From: an uncultured Bacillaceae bacterium
GTDB lineage: Bacteria; Bacillota; Bacilli; Caldalkalibacillales; Caldalkalibacillaceae
Direction of reading: 5' to 3'
Assembly: GCA_937967685.1 (NCBI GenBank)
Contig: CALBTX010000238.1
Location: 1-18,146, forward strand
Length of the DNA stretch: 18,146 nt
A program made the position numbers and the translations under genes. This document shows, piece by piece, positions 6,378-13,269 of the stretch; within the stretch, counting starts at the first letter, position 1, and each line of letters starts with the position of its first letter. The notes under the pieces are model-generated. The model did no database searches. It saw only the letters and a list, made by a program, of their open reading frames with translations, and was not told the origin of the DNA.

Positions 6378-7195
6378 TCCGCGACAAGCGTTCGAATGCC
6401 GCCTACTTGCTGGTCCAAATGCGTCACATTGGATCGGGCCACTTGATCCAAATCAAGGTTTAAACCATTTTCTTTAGCTTTCAAGTAAAGCAAATATTTT
6501 CCGGGTGAAATGCCCTGTTCCTTTGCTTCTTTAAAAACATCGGGCTCGACGGCAATTTGATGCATGTAAAAAATATCTTCAGGAATATTTTCATTCGTTC
6601 CCTCGACCATGCCCGCCATAAAGTTTTCAGACTGCTTGAGATCCAGTTCCACTTCTTGCATGGCCGCGTAAATCGATTGATGATAATCTGTATTTTGATA
6701 CGCTTCCAGCGGGGAAGCAGCCACTAATACTTGGTGTTGTCCATCGATATACCCTTGATCCTTGGCTAACTGAAACAACTGCAAACTGACAGCTTTCAGC
6801 GATTCGTGCGACCAATCCTCCAAATAGGAAACCAATTCCTCCCCTGCACGATTCTGCCCTGAGACCGTCAAAACTTCCAATGACTTATTGATGCTCATCT
6901 CCACACTCGGGTTGATATCCATATATACGTAGGCAACCGCTGTATTATCCACCCACAATGTCGAATAGACGAGCACACTGGCAAAGACGAGCAGAAAAGA
7001 TGCGGCAATGGCAATGGCAGGAATGCGCCATTTCCTTTGTTTGAAAGAGGAACGCTGTTCCGGCACAGGCAAGGCAATTTCTTCCCCGACACGCCACTCT
7101 GCCTTCTCCTTCAGGGGAACGGCACGAAACTGGCCATCGGCTGTCAGCACGATCGCTTCTTGCTCCTTCAGTTCTAGAATGACCCCTTTTTCCAT
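6374..7195 (-). CDS. rsgI: Anti-sigma factor RsgI-like, membrane bound
   Basis: The negative regulator of SigI. The 273-residue protein has an N-terminal cytoplasmic RsgI_N domain (residues 1-45, GVILELKEQEAIVLTADGQF) that binds the sigma factor. A single transmembrane helix follows (about 57-81), then an extracytoplasmic region starting with the conserved YVYMDINPSVEMSIN segment (90-103). In the family the Asn-Pro bond of DINPS (here 95-96) is autocleaved before regulated proteolysis frees the sigma factor. It is shorter than Bacillus RsgI, ending without the long low-complexity or ligand-binding C-terminal domain. GGAGGG precedes the ATG. It follows sigI by 18 bases, the usual sigma/anti-sigma pairing. 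Confidence 0.9.
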   Translation of the reverse strand: MEKGVILELKEQEAIVLTADGQFRAVPLKEKAEWRVGEEIALPVPEQRSSFKQRKWRIPAIAIAASFLLVFASVLVYSTLWVDNTAVAYVYMDINPSVEMSINKSLEVLTVSGQNRAGEELVSYLEDWSHESLKAVSLQLFQLAKDQGYIDGQHQVLVAASPLEAYQNTDYHQSIYAAMQEVELDLKQSENFMAGMVEGTNENIPEDIFYMHQIAVEPDVFKEAKEQGISPGKYLLYLKAKENGLNLDLDQVARSNVTHLDQQVGGIRTLVAD

Positions 7196-7213
7196 TTTTC
7201 CGACCCTCCTTCC

Positions 7214-7972
7214 TTACTCCTGTTCAGGCTCTATGTATGAACGGAGAGATTGATAACCGCCGACATAAATTAAAACAATGGCTATTATATACTTTCGGTT
7301 CCTCTCGATCGTTTTACGACTGCATTCCACAAATTTTATCAATTCCTTCATGGGCAGCTGTTTTTTCTTCATTAAGTATTCCACAAACTGCTTGTTTTCA
7401 GCAATGATGCGGGCAATTTGCTTGGCATTTTCTCTGGCATCAACATGCTTCGGACAGCATTCAGCTAAATCGGCAAATGTAATATCGAATTCGCACAGCT
7501 GCTGCCTGTAAGCCTCGATATCTTCCTGCCTTCTTTCGCTTTCCTTCTTTTGAATGTATTGATCAAGAGAAGCGCTGATCTGAGCAAAACTTTCCGGTTG
7601 TTCTTCGTCATCAGTCGTTTCCGGTTCCAAAAAGATGTCTCTGGTCTGTCGCGCTTCTTTACGAATATAGTCGATCACCCTTCTGCGGATCACCATTTCA
7701 GCAAAGGATAAAAAATGGGTCCCTTGATCAACCTGGTAGTCAGAAATCGCCTCGTTGAAAGCTTCCAAAGCGATACTGTATTCATCTTTTGAAGTATCAA
7801 TATATTGTTTGCATACTTTTGAGGTCACTTTAATAATAAATGGTTTGTACTGAGCAAGCAGTTCATTGCGTATGTGATCATCTGTTTTGGCAAGCGCCAC
7901 TTGGTTTTCCAGTGTCTGAAAATCGGCTGATAGCGGCTGTTGATTTTTTAGTCCTTTTAAAACGGAATCCAA
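7214..7972 (-). CDS. sigI: RNA polymerase sigma factor SigI
   Basis: An alternative sigma-70-family factor linked to heat and cell-wall stress in Bacillus and to polysaccharide sensing in clostridia. The 252-residue product contains the sigma2-type segment FLSFAEMVIRRRVIDYIRKEARQ and the SigI-specific C-terminal helix-turn-helix PMKELIKFVECSRKTIERNRKYIIAIVLI. The start is a TTG at 7972, chosen because GAGGTG lies 7 bases before it and no ATG is suitably placed. It is followed by rsgI. A canonical sigma-I promoter lies about 280 bases upstream (8252-8278), implying positive autoregulation held in check by RsgI. Confidence 0.93.
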   Translation of the reverse strand: MDSVLKGLKNQQPLSADFQTLENQVALAKTDDHIRNELLAQYKPFIIKVTSKVCKQYIDTSKDEYSIALEAFNEAISDYQVDQGTHFLSFAEMVIRRRVIDYIRKEARQTRDIFLEPETTDDEEQPESFAQISASLDQYIQKKESERRQEDIEAYRQQLCEFDITFADLAECCPKHVDARENAKQIARIIAENKQFVEYLMKKKQLPMKELIKFVECSRKTIERNRKYIIAIVLIYVGGYQSLRSYIEPEQE

Positions 7973-8044
7973 AGCCGTTCACCTCACAAATCAATCGGTA
8001 TAAATCTACTGAGCAATGATTGCTAGTCTAATCATACTAGTTTG

Positions 8045-8173
8045 CCACGATTCTATTCTCACGCTGCTATTCTATGGTTGGTGACGATTCGATGTCGGTC
8101 ACCATTCTCAGTCAGTGACGATTCTATTGTGTGGTTACGATTCTATATCTATGTTCAAGAGACGATGATTCTC
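8045..8173. repeat. Degenerate tandem array of (T)(G)ACGATTCTAT in the sigI leader
   Basis: Seven imperfect copies of a 10-13-bp word lie at about 17-27-bp steps: 8047 (ACGATTCTAT), 8067 (CTATTCTAT), 8081 (GTGACGATTCGAT), 8098 (GTCACCATTCTC), 8115 (GTGACGATTCTAT), 8135 (TTACGATTCTAT) and 8162 (ACGATGATTCTC). The spacers differ in sequence, so it is neither a CRISPR nor a recent slippage product. It lies between the sigma-I promoter and the sigI start, and would be transcribed in the leader as repeats of ATAGAATCGT. Confidence 0.7.
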
Positions 8174-8251
8174 AAATTTTTTGGATGAGTCAATAGGATG
8201 AGTCAAAAAGACTATGGCATGAATACAAAACTACTTTTTTTATCATACAAC

Positions 8252-8278
8252 TTCGCTCATACATAATCAATGGGGGGT
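8252..8278 (-). promoter_or_regulatory. Sigma-I type promoter of sigI
   Basis: On the minus strand ACCCCC (8273-8278) is followed after 17 bases by CGAA (8252-8255). The published sigma-I promoters of Bacillus sigI-regulon genes have -35 ACCCCC and -10 CGAA at comparable spacing. Its position upstream of sigI itself fits autoregulation. The predicted leader is about 270 bases long and contains the tandem repeat array. Confidence 0.75.
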
Positions 8279-8300
8279 TCAGCAGATGAAAAAGATGAAA

Positions 8301-8335
8301 ATAAAAAACTGTTGAGACTTAACACATCCCAACAG
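8301..8335 (-). terminator. Intrinsic terminator after the Cys-containing hypothetical gene
   Basis: On the minus strand CTGTTGGGA (8327-8335) pairs with TCTCAACAG (8309-8317), nine pairs including one G-T, with a 9-nt loop. It is followed by TTTTTT (8303-8308). It is 55 bases after the stop of the upstream gene and directly before the sigI promoter, so the 415-base gap 7973-8389 is accounted for as terminator, promoter and repeat-bearing leader. Confidence 0.85.
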
Positions 8336-8389
8336 CTCAATCGACAATTTTGTGAACCATTCAATGATGGTGTTTAGCCGGTCATCATG

Positions 8390-8809
8390 CTAGGCCGTTC
8401 TTCTTTTTCTTTGATAACGCCTTAACCGATCGCTCAAAACGTTTAATCGGTGACGCAACTCTGCTTCCCACTCTTCATCCTTCATTTTTTTGGAAATACT
8501 CAGTAAATCCAAGGCGTTGTCAATTTGGGAACGAATGACATCAGCCACAGACTGCCCTGCTATATCAATGCAATCCGCAAATAATTCTTCCTTATCTTTC
8601 AAATCGACATAATCTGTAAAATATACTTCCGGTGCTTGATCAGTATGGGCGTAATCGGCCAAAATCTCGTATTCTTCTTTCACACTATGGTGAACTTCGG
8701 TTTTCTGACAAATCGGACAGTACACGATCGGCACTTCATGAATATAGCTGTGCCCATACTTTAAAGTTCCCATGGTCCCCAGCATGCTGGCACCGCAACA
8801 AAAGCCCAT
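8390..8809 (-). CDS. Hypothetical protein with CC...CPxC zinc-site-like N-terminus
   Basis: I do not recognise this 139-residue protein. The N-terminus holds Cys4-Cys5 and, after a basic and hydrophobic stretch, Cys31 and Cys34 (VYCPICQ), similar to the paired cysteines of YgiT-type zinc ribbons, so metal binding is likely. The middle is acidic (EVYFTDYVDLKDKEELFADC). Residues 93-133 form a charged helix containing IDNAL and ending in an Arg/Lys-rich tail (RRYQRKRRTA), which could contact nucleic acid or a partner. The start at 8809 is preferred over the longer reading from 8845 because GGGAGGGG lies a few bases before it. It has its own terminator and is preceded by the gcvH terminator, so it is monocistronic. 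Confidence 0.75.
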   Translation of the reverse strand: MGFCCGASMLGTMGTLKYGHSYIHEVPIVYCPICQKTEVHHSVKEEYEILADYAHTDQAPEVYFTDYVDLKDKEELFADCIDIAGQSVADVIRSQIDNALDLLSISKKMKDEEWEAELRHRLNVLSDRLRRYQRKRRTA

Positions 8810-8991
8810 TCCACGCCCCTCCCTTAATGACGGCAGCGTCGTCAATCTAATATATATAATATGATGACGATCAGACGTCTAAGATAAAAAATTCACAACT
8901 GAGTGTGTTAACATCCATGTTATCACAGGCTGACGGTGAATACCAGAAACAACTTTTTCTAAATCGCACGACAGATCATCAAGTCACAGAC

Positions 8992-9057
8992 AAAAAAAGG
9001 TGGCCGCCCCGACATGCAAACAGAGCGGAGCGACCTGTCCGTAAACCAGGGCGGCCA
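8992..9057 (-). terminator. Intrinsic terminator after gcvH
   Basis: On the minus strand TGGCCGCCC (9049-9057) pairs with GGGCGGCCA (9001-9009), enclosing a secondary ACAG/CTGT hairpin, and is followed by CC and TTTTTTT (8992-8998). It begins 20 bases after the gcvH stop. It is GC-rich and strong, and closes the transcript containing yusI and gcvH. Confidence 0.88.
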
Positions 9058-9077
9058 GATGGGGTGATTCGGGCCGG

Positions 9078-9461
9078 TTAATCTTCGGTCACCATTTTTT
9101 CGTATTCTTCAGCTGTCATCAGCTTATCCATTTCACTTTCGTCGGCCATTTCGATGACGATCATCCACCCGTCTTCATAAGGTGAAGAGTTGACTAATTC
9201 CGGCTCGTCTTCCAACGCCTCGTTCACTTCCAAAATTTTCCCGCTTAGGGGCGCAAAAAGTTCAGAAACCGTTTTCACGGATTCGACGCTGCCAAACGGT
9301 TGGTCCTGTTCAGTTTCATCGCCTTCGTCTGGCAGTTCGACGAAGACAATATCCCCCAGCTCGGACTGGGCAAAGTCGGTAATGCCTATGTACGCTTTAT
9401 TGCCTTCCACACGGACCCACTCATGCTCTTCACTATACTTCAAATGTTTGGGCAAATTCAT
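9078..9461 (-). CDS. gcvH: Glycine cleavage system H protein
   Basis: The lipoyl carrier that shuttles the aminomethyl group between GcvP, GcvT and the lipoamide dehydrogenase. In Bacillus it is also the obligatory intermediate for lipoylation of other enzymes. The 127-residue protein has the lipoyl-lysine Lys63 in GSVESVKTVSELFAPLSG and the conserved SEEHEWV and ITDFAQSELGDIVFVELP segments. AGGAGGGG stands 6 bases before the ATG. It follows yusI by 38 bases, as in Bacillus, with no terminator between them, and ends at a strong terminator. No other glycine cleavage gene is in the window, which is normal for Bacillales. Confidence 0.97.
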   Translation of the reverse strand: MNLPKHLKYSEEHEWVRVEGNKAYIGITDFAQSELGDIVFVELPDEGDETEQDQPFGSVESVKTVSELFAPLSGKILEVNEALEDEPELVNSSPYEDGWMIVIEMADESEMDKLMTAEEYEKMVTED

Positions 9462-9499
9462 GGAATCCCCTCCTATACGAATTGGTTAAATTTATCATA

Positions 9500-9859
9500 C
9501 TATTTTCCCCATTCCTCTGCAAACTGCTGTTCTTTAAAGCCGAGGGTCACTTTATATCCGTCAGTGACGATAGGGCGTTTAATTAATTTGCCATCAGAGG
9601 CGAGCAAGGCCAATTTTTCCTCTTCATCCATATCCGCCAGCTTGTCCTTTAAGCCAAGATCGCGATAAACCTTGCCCCTGCTGTTGAAAAACTTATCCAA
9701 TTCCAAACCGGAGTTTTTCCACAATTTGCGCAAAGTTTCCTGATCAGGGGGATCGTTGACAATGTGCACTTCGTTCACTTCAAAGCCGTGTGACTGAAGC
9801 CAATCCTTGGCTTTGCGGCATGATGTTCAAGATGGATACAAATATGCGGTTACGCTCAT
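9500..9859 (-). CDS. yusI: ArsC/Spx-like thiol-redox protein YusI, candidate selenoprotein (UGA at codon 11)
   Basis: Read through one in-frame UGA at 9827-9829, this is a 119-codon gene whose product starts MSVTAYLYPS-U-TSCRKAKDWL and continues with no further stop to GFKEQQFAEEWGK. Family members (Bacillus YusI, ArsC, Spx) have a thioredoxin-like fold with an N-terminal CxxC; in YusI the segment is YPKCGTCRKAKKWL. The UGA falls exactly on the first, nucleophilic Cys, giving U11-x-x-C14. Length, the KRPIVTDG block and the C-terminus are all intact. AAGGAGG is 13 bases before the ATG; an in-frame TTG three codons earlier has 4-base spacing and could be used instead. A hairpin fitting a bacterial SECIS follows. 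Starting at GTG 9778 would delete the active site. Alternatives are a recent nonsense mutation or a base error; substrate and reaction are unknown. Confidence 0.72.
9797..9813 (-). promoter_or_regulatory. Candidate bacterial SECIS hairpin inside yusI
   Basis: On the minus strand AAGCCAA-GGA-TTGGCTT forms a perfect 7-bp stem with a GGA loop (9804-9806). Twenty bases separate the UGA from the loop. The published bacterial SECIS model asks for an apical loop of 3-14 nt, a G among its first two bases and 16-37 nt from the UGA; all are met. A weaker outer pairing GCCG/CGGC may extend it. The stem lies in codons for KAKDWL, whose family codons are partly self-complementary, so some of it could be chance. 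Confidence 0.6.
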
Positions 9860-9977
9860 CGTTATCAAACTACCTCCTTCTGTTTTTGAAAAATTTCATG
9901 GTCAACGCGAACGTGTCACTTCTGAGTCGGCATGAGTGTTTCCTGTATTTTTAAGTATGTTTATGGCCAACCGGAGT

Positions 9978-10790
9978 TTAAGCGGGACAGGGAACAAACT
10001 GCGGTTGACCATTCCGAAAGACGCTGACATACTTAAATCCCGCCTGATGAAGCAAGCGGAATCCGACGTCGAAATAGCGCCCGATATACGAGGGAGTATG
10101 GGCATCTGAGCCTATTGTTATGATTTCCCCGCCCAGCTGTTTATATAAGCTCACAATGGGCAAGTCAGGCAAAGCGCAATCAATTCGATACCGATAACCG
10201 GACATATTGATTTCAATCCCCCGACCCGTTTCAATCAAATGCTTCAAAGTGTCTTCAATAATATCGTCATATTTGCGCCAGTTGATACCCTCCACTTGAT
10301 ATTGCAGATGATGCACGTAGCGCTTAATGAGATCCAAATGTCCCAGCACATGGAAGTCCGCGTATTCTTTGACTAATCGATTGACCGTTTCAAAATAGAT
10401 GCGCAGCGCATCGTCTATCGTTTTTTCCTTAAAAAAATCCCCGTTATGCAAATCGAGATCATCGACAATATGGACTGAACCGATGATAAAATCAAATTCA
10501 TTCTCCTGAACAAACTGTCTATTTTTGTTGTGACTTTGCGGATGCATACCGATTTCAACAGCTTTAAGGATCGTTAATTTGTTTTGAAATGTTTGTTGCA
10601 GCTTCTCAACGGTGGCACGATATTGATCATAATCAAACTCCCAGACAAAAGTACTGTCTGGATAAAAATAATCCACATGTTCGGTGAAGGCGATTTCTTG
10701 AATGCCTTTGTCAACCGCTTCCTGGCAAGCTTTTTCCATTGGCATCCGACTATCGGCAGAAAAAGAAGTATGTACGTGATAATCAAACAT
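9978..10790 (-). CDS. hisJ: PHP-family histidinol-phosphatase (HisJ-like)
   Basis: A metal-dependent phosphoesterase of the PHP superfamily. The HisJ branch removes phosphate from L-histidinol phosphate in histidine biosynthesis. With the ATG at 10790 the protein has 270 residues and shows the full metal-ligand set: His5 and His7 (DYHVHT), His38 (FTEHVDY), Glu79 (AVEIG), His107 (GSVHIVD), His151 (GHLDLIKRY), and Asp229 and His231 (GSDAHTP). GGGAGGTG lies 6 bases before this ATG; a longer reading from 10871 would overlap the upstream permease gene and is rejected. It follows that permease by 20 bases, suggesting co-transcription. No other his gene is nearby, so the substrate assignment is inferred from family resemblance. 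Confidence 0.85.
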   Translation of the reverse strand: MFDYHVHTSFSADSRMPMEKACQEAVDKGIQEIAFTEHVDYFYPDSTFVWEFDYDQYRATVEKLQQTFQNKLTILKAVEIGMHPQSHNKNRQFVQENEFDFIIGSVHIVDDLDLHNGDFFKEKTIDDALRIYFETVNRLVKEYADFHVLGHLDLIKRYVHHLQYQVEGINWRKYDDIIEDTLKHLIETGRGIEINMSGYRYRIDCALPDLPIVSLYKQLGGEIITIGSDAHTPSYIGRYFDVGFRLLHQAGFKYVSVFRNGQPQFVPCPA

Positions 10791-10810
10791 GTGCTCCACC
10801 TCCCTTTCCA

Positions 10811-11602
10811 TTATACTGTAATGTCCCGCTTGATGAAGACGATCCAGGTGATCATTAAAAAGAGTGACCAATAAACAAACAGCACGACGATCGAAAACGG
10901 CAACGTCAGTCCCTCTATCAGCGGACGGCCAATGATAAACGGTGTCAGATCCAGATGGGCGAACAAAAGGTACTTGATTCCCTTCACTTGGCTTAAAAAA
11001 TAGACGATCTGTTCTCCGACAAACATGAACAGAATGACTAAGCCGACAGCCAGGGACTGACTGCGAAACACAGTGGATATCATCAAGGCGAACGTGACCA
11101 TCATCACCAATTCCACGCTGTTTAACAAATAAAAACCGATGACATGTCCGAAATGCATCTCGACATGCTCGCCCATGATTTCCAACGAAAACGGGGCGAA
11201 CAGGGGCTGGAACCCTAAAAGCAGGCCTCCGAATAAAAAGCTGAAAGCAAAGAGGCTTACAAGCAAGAAACTGGCATACAAAAGGGTCGCGCCATATTTG
11301 GCAAACAATATTTTAGATCGGTGGACAGGACGAATCAGCAATAGTTTTATCGTACCGTGGGTGTATTCAGCAGAGACGATACCAGAAGCGATCACCGTAC
11401 TAAACAAGGTCACCACATGGATCAAGCCGGCGTTGGAAATCATGAACTCCCATAAACTGCGCGGCTCCAAGACGAAAGCGTATTTGGCAAACAATCCGGT
11501 TCCCGCCACACTGAGCATCAATAACGTGAACATGACCCAGGCCTGCGGACGACGATATATTTTCATATTTTCATTCATGATCAGGGGGATGATCTTTTTC
11601 AA
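10811..11602 (-). CDS. ABC-2 type transporter permease
   Basis: A 263-residue integral membrane protein with about six hydrophobic segments (roughly 22-40, 53-75, 100-130, 150-180, 185-205 and 235-257). It contains the ABC-2 permease landmark SGIVSAEYTHGTIKLLLIRPVHRSKILFAKY. The start is a TTG at 11602, with GGGAGGG 7 bases before it inside the end of the ATPase gene, so the two genes overlap by 32 bases and are translationally coupled. The pair resembles two-gene drug or peptide exporters of the Bcr/Nat type. The substrate cannot be read from sequence. It lies downstream of the B12 genes, with no sign that it handles corrinoids. Confidence 0.85.
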   Translation of the reverse strand: MKKIIPLIMNENMKIYRRPQAWVMFTLLMLSVAGTGLFAKYAFVLEPRSLWEFMISNAGLIHVVTLFSTVIASGIVSAEYTHGTIKLLLIRPVHRSKILFAKYGATLLYASFLLVSLFAFSFLFGGLLLGFQPLFAPFSLEIMGEHVEMHFGHVIGFYLLNSVELVMMVTFALMISTVFRSQSLAVGLVILFMFVGEQIVYFLSQVKGIKYLLFAHLDLTPFIIGRPLIEGLTLPFSIVVLFVYWSLFLMITWIVFIKRDITV

Positions 11603-12542
11603 GAGGATGCCCTCCCAATACTTCCAAAAAGCGATCTTCCAGCGTTTTTGATGTCACGCGCACTTCATAAATTTGCAGGCCGGCCTGGACCAAACCGGAA
11701 ACGAGACGGGGTATATGTTCCCGGAGAATGCTGATCTCCAATCCGTCTTTTCTGACTTGCTCAATATTCTGCGGATACCGCTCTTGAACCCATGACGTCG
11801 CTTTATGCAGCGGATGAACCGTCAGGGAAACGCGGACATGCTTGCTTTTGTGAGCAAATCCGCGGATGCTTTGGATGTCGACCAACCGGCCTTTTTGAAT
11901 CATTCCCACCCGATCACACATCTGTTCCATTTCTGGGAGCAGATGACTGGAAATCAAAACGGCCATCCCTTCTTCCCGGGTCAATCTCATCAATCGATGA
12001 CGCACATCGCGAATACCTGCGGGGTCCAAGCCGTTGGTCGGTTCATCCAAAATTAAAACGGACGGCGCATGCAGCAGCGCCTGGGCCAAAGCCAGGCGCT
12101 GCCGCATCCCCAGTGAATACGTGTGTACTTTTTCATCAATCCGATCGTGCAAGCCGCTCCATTCAATCACTTCTTGAATCCGTTCAGTGGTCACGCCGGA
12201 AACCATGCGGGCATAATGCACCAAATTCTCGTACCCCGTTAAATAAGGATACATTTCCGGACTTTCCAACATAGCCCCGACATGGGCGATGGCTTGTTCA
12301 AACTCGGTTTGAATGCTGTAACCATGCACGCGTACATCTCCCTTCGTGATGGACATCAACCCGAGCATCAGCCGAATCGTTGTCGTTTTTCCGGCCCCGT
12401 TAGGCCCCAATAGACCGAACACTTCACCGGGATACAAATCAAAAGACAGATCATGAATAATCGTTGTGGAGCCGATTTTTTTTGTTAAACGATCAACTTG
12501 AACAATCGGTTTGGTTTGCTGAAATGGCTTTGCCGTTTCCAT
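11571..12542 (-). CDS. ABC transporter ATP-binding protein (ABC-2 exporter type)
   Basis: The ATPase partner of the following permease. With the ATG at 12542 the protein has 323 residues: Walker A GPNGAGKTT (46-54), signature YSLGMRQR (142-149) and Walker B VLILDEPTNGLDP (162-174). About 100 residues C-terminal to the ABC domain form the regulatory extension common in BcrA/CcmA-like exporters. The SLGM signature and DEPTNGLDPAG segment are typical of this export class, not of importers. A longer reading from 12620 overlaps the adenosyltransferase gene and adds a Cys-rich head unlike the family, so I prefer 12542 (GGAGGGG 13 bases upstream, a rather long spacing). No terminator lies between it and the adenosyltransferase. 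Confidence 0.87.
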   Translation of the reverse strand: METAKPFQQTKPIVQVDRLTKKIGSTTIIHDLSFDLYPGEVFGLLGPNGAGKTTTIRLMLGLMSITKGDVRVHGYSIQTEFEQAIAHVGAMLESPEMYPYLTGYENLVHYARMVSGVTTERIQEVIEWSGLHDRIDEKVHTYSLGMRQRLALAQALLHAPSVLILDEPTNGLDPAGIRDVRHRLMRLTREEGMAVLISSHLLPEMEQMCDRVGMIQKGRLVDIQSIRGFAHKSKHVRVSLTVHPLHKATSWVQERYPQNIEQVRKDGLEISILREHIPRLVSGLVQAGLQIYEVRVTSKTLEDRFLEVLGGHPLEKDHPPDHE

Positions 12543-12616
12543 GTGACGGTACTGTCCCCTCCGTTCATCCTGCCGACAGCCAAAACACGTGTTGAACTTG
12601 AAACCGCTCACGCCGA

Positions 12617-13204
12617 TCATGTCTCGGAACGTTTGTGCACATTACGGAATACTTTGGCACTGCGTTCATAGGCCACGTCCGCATATCCCTGCCGGAAATT
12701 GAGCACTCGAGCCAGGGCAAACAGGTAATCGGAAAGACGATTTAAATAGGTCTGCACCACGGGGTTGCCTTGCTCCCGCGCGTACAAAGCGACAACATGG
12801 CGTTCGGCCCGCCGGACTACCGTTCGAGCTTGATGTAAAAAGGCGGCCGCCTTCGTACCACCGGGGAGAATAAACCGTTCTAATTCGGGAGCCTCCTCCA
12901 TATAAGCATCAATGCGCGCTTCCAAATAGCGAACCATTTCTTCCTGAACTTTATACGGATTTTTTCTTTTGACTCCCGCCTTTTTGCTCAAATCGCTTCC
13001 GCAATCAAACAATTCATGTTGTATTTTCTCCAGCTCACCTTTCAATTCCTGCTCTGATGCCGGCAAAAAAGTGATAGCCAGGCCAATGAGACTGTTCGCT
13101 TCATCCACTGTTCCATACGCTTCAACTTGGACATCCGCTTTGGACACTCTTCCACCAACGATGCTTGTCTCTCCTTGGTCCCCGGTCCGCGTATAAATAG
13201 GCAT
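12617..13204 (-). CDS. pduO: Corrinoid adenosyltransferase, PduO type
   Basis: Transfers the adenosyl group of ATP to cob(I)alamin or corrinoid precursors, making the coenzyme form. With the ATG at 13204 the protein has 195 residues. It has the PduO/EutT-type N-terminal segment MPIYTRTGDQGETSIVGG, YGTVDEANSLIG, and the C-terminal ATP/corrinoid-site helices ILPGGTKAAAFLHQARTVVRRAER and NRLSDYLFALARVLN. GGAGGG lies 9 bases before the chosen ATG; two upstream Met codons sit too close to that site. It is the third gene behind the cobalamin riboswitch, after btuC and btuD-cbiZ, which fits a role in corrinoid salvage. The symbol follows the family name; cobA-type (BtuR) enzymes are unrelated. Confidence 0.93.
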   Translation of the reverse strand: MPIYTRTGDQGETSIVGGRVSKADVQVEAYGTVDEANSLIGLAITFLPASEQELKGELEKIQHELFDCGSDLSKKAGVKRKNPYKVQEEMVRYLEARIDAYMEEAPELERFILPGGTKAAAFLHQARTVVRRAERHVVALYAREQGNPVVQTYLNRLSDYLFALARVLNFRQGYADVAYERSAKVFRNVHKRSET

Positions 13205-13269
13205 CGGTTGCATCCCTCCTTTCAATGCGCTCCATTTAACGAATCAATGCCGTACTTACTCTTTCTATG

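Noticed and set aside
8045..8173. CRISPR array
   Set aside because: Repeats are short (10-13 bp), imperfect and separated by only 4-17 bases; no cas genes are nearby.
8286..8315. Nine-codon plus-strand ORF after a G run
   Set aside because: The G run is the complement of the sigma-I -35 element and the ORF lies in the T run of a terminator; no support for translation.
9500..9778. A 92-residue GTG-started version of yusI
   Set aside because: It removes the first 27 codons including the whole redox motif and has no ribosome site, while an AAGGAGG-led start with family-like N-terminus lies in the same frame beyond the UGA.
9779..9859. yusI as a frameshifted pseudogene
   Set aside because: The frame is continuous on both sides of the UGA and aligns with the family without any insertion or deletion; only the stop codon needs explaining. 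A simple nonsense mutation remains possible and is stated in the finding.
10791..10871. Longer start of the PHP phosphatase
   Set aside because: It overlaps the permease gene and passes through a strong GGGAGGTG site; family members begin at the MFDYHVH segment.
12543..12620. Longer start of the ABC ATPase
   Set aside because: It overlaps the adenosyltransferase stop and adds an atypical Cys-containing head without a ribosome site.
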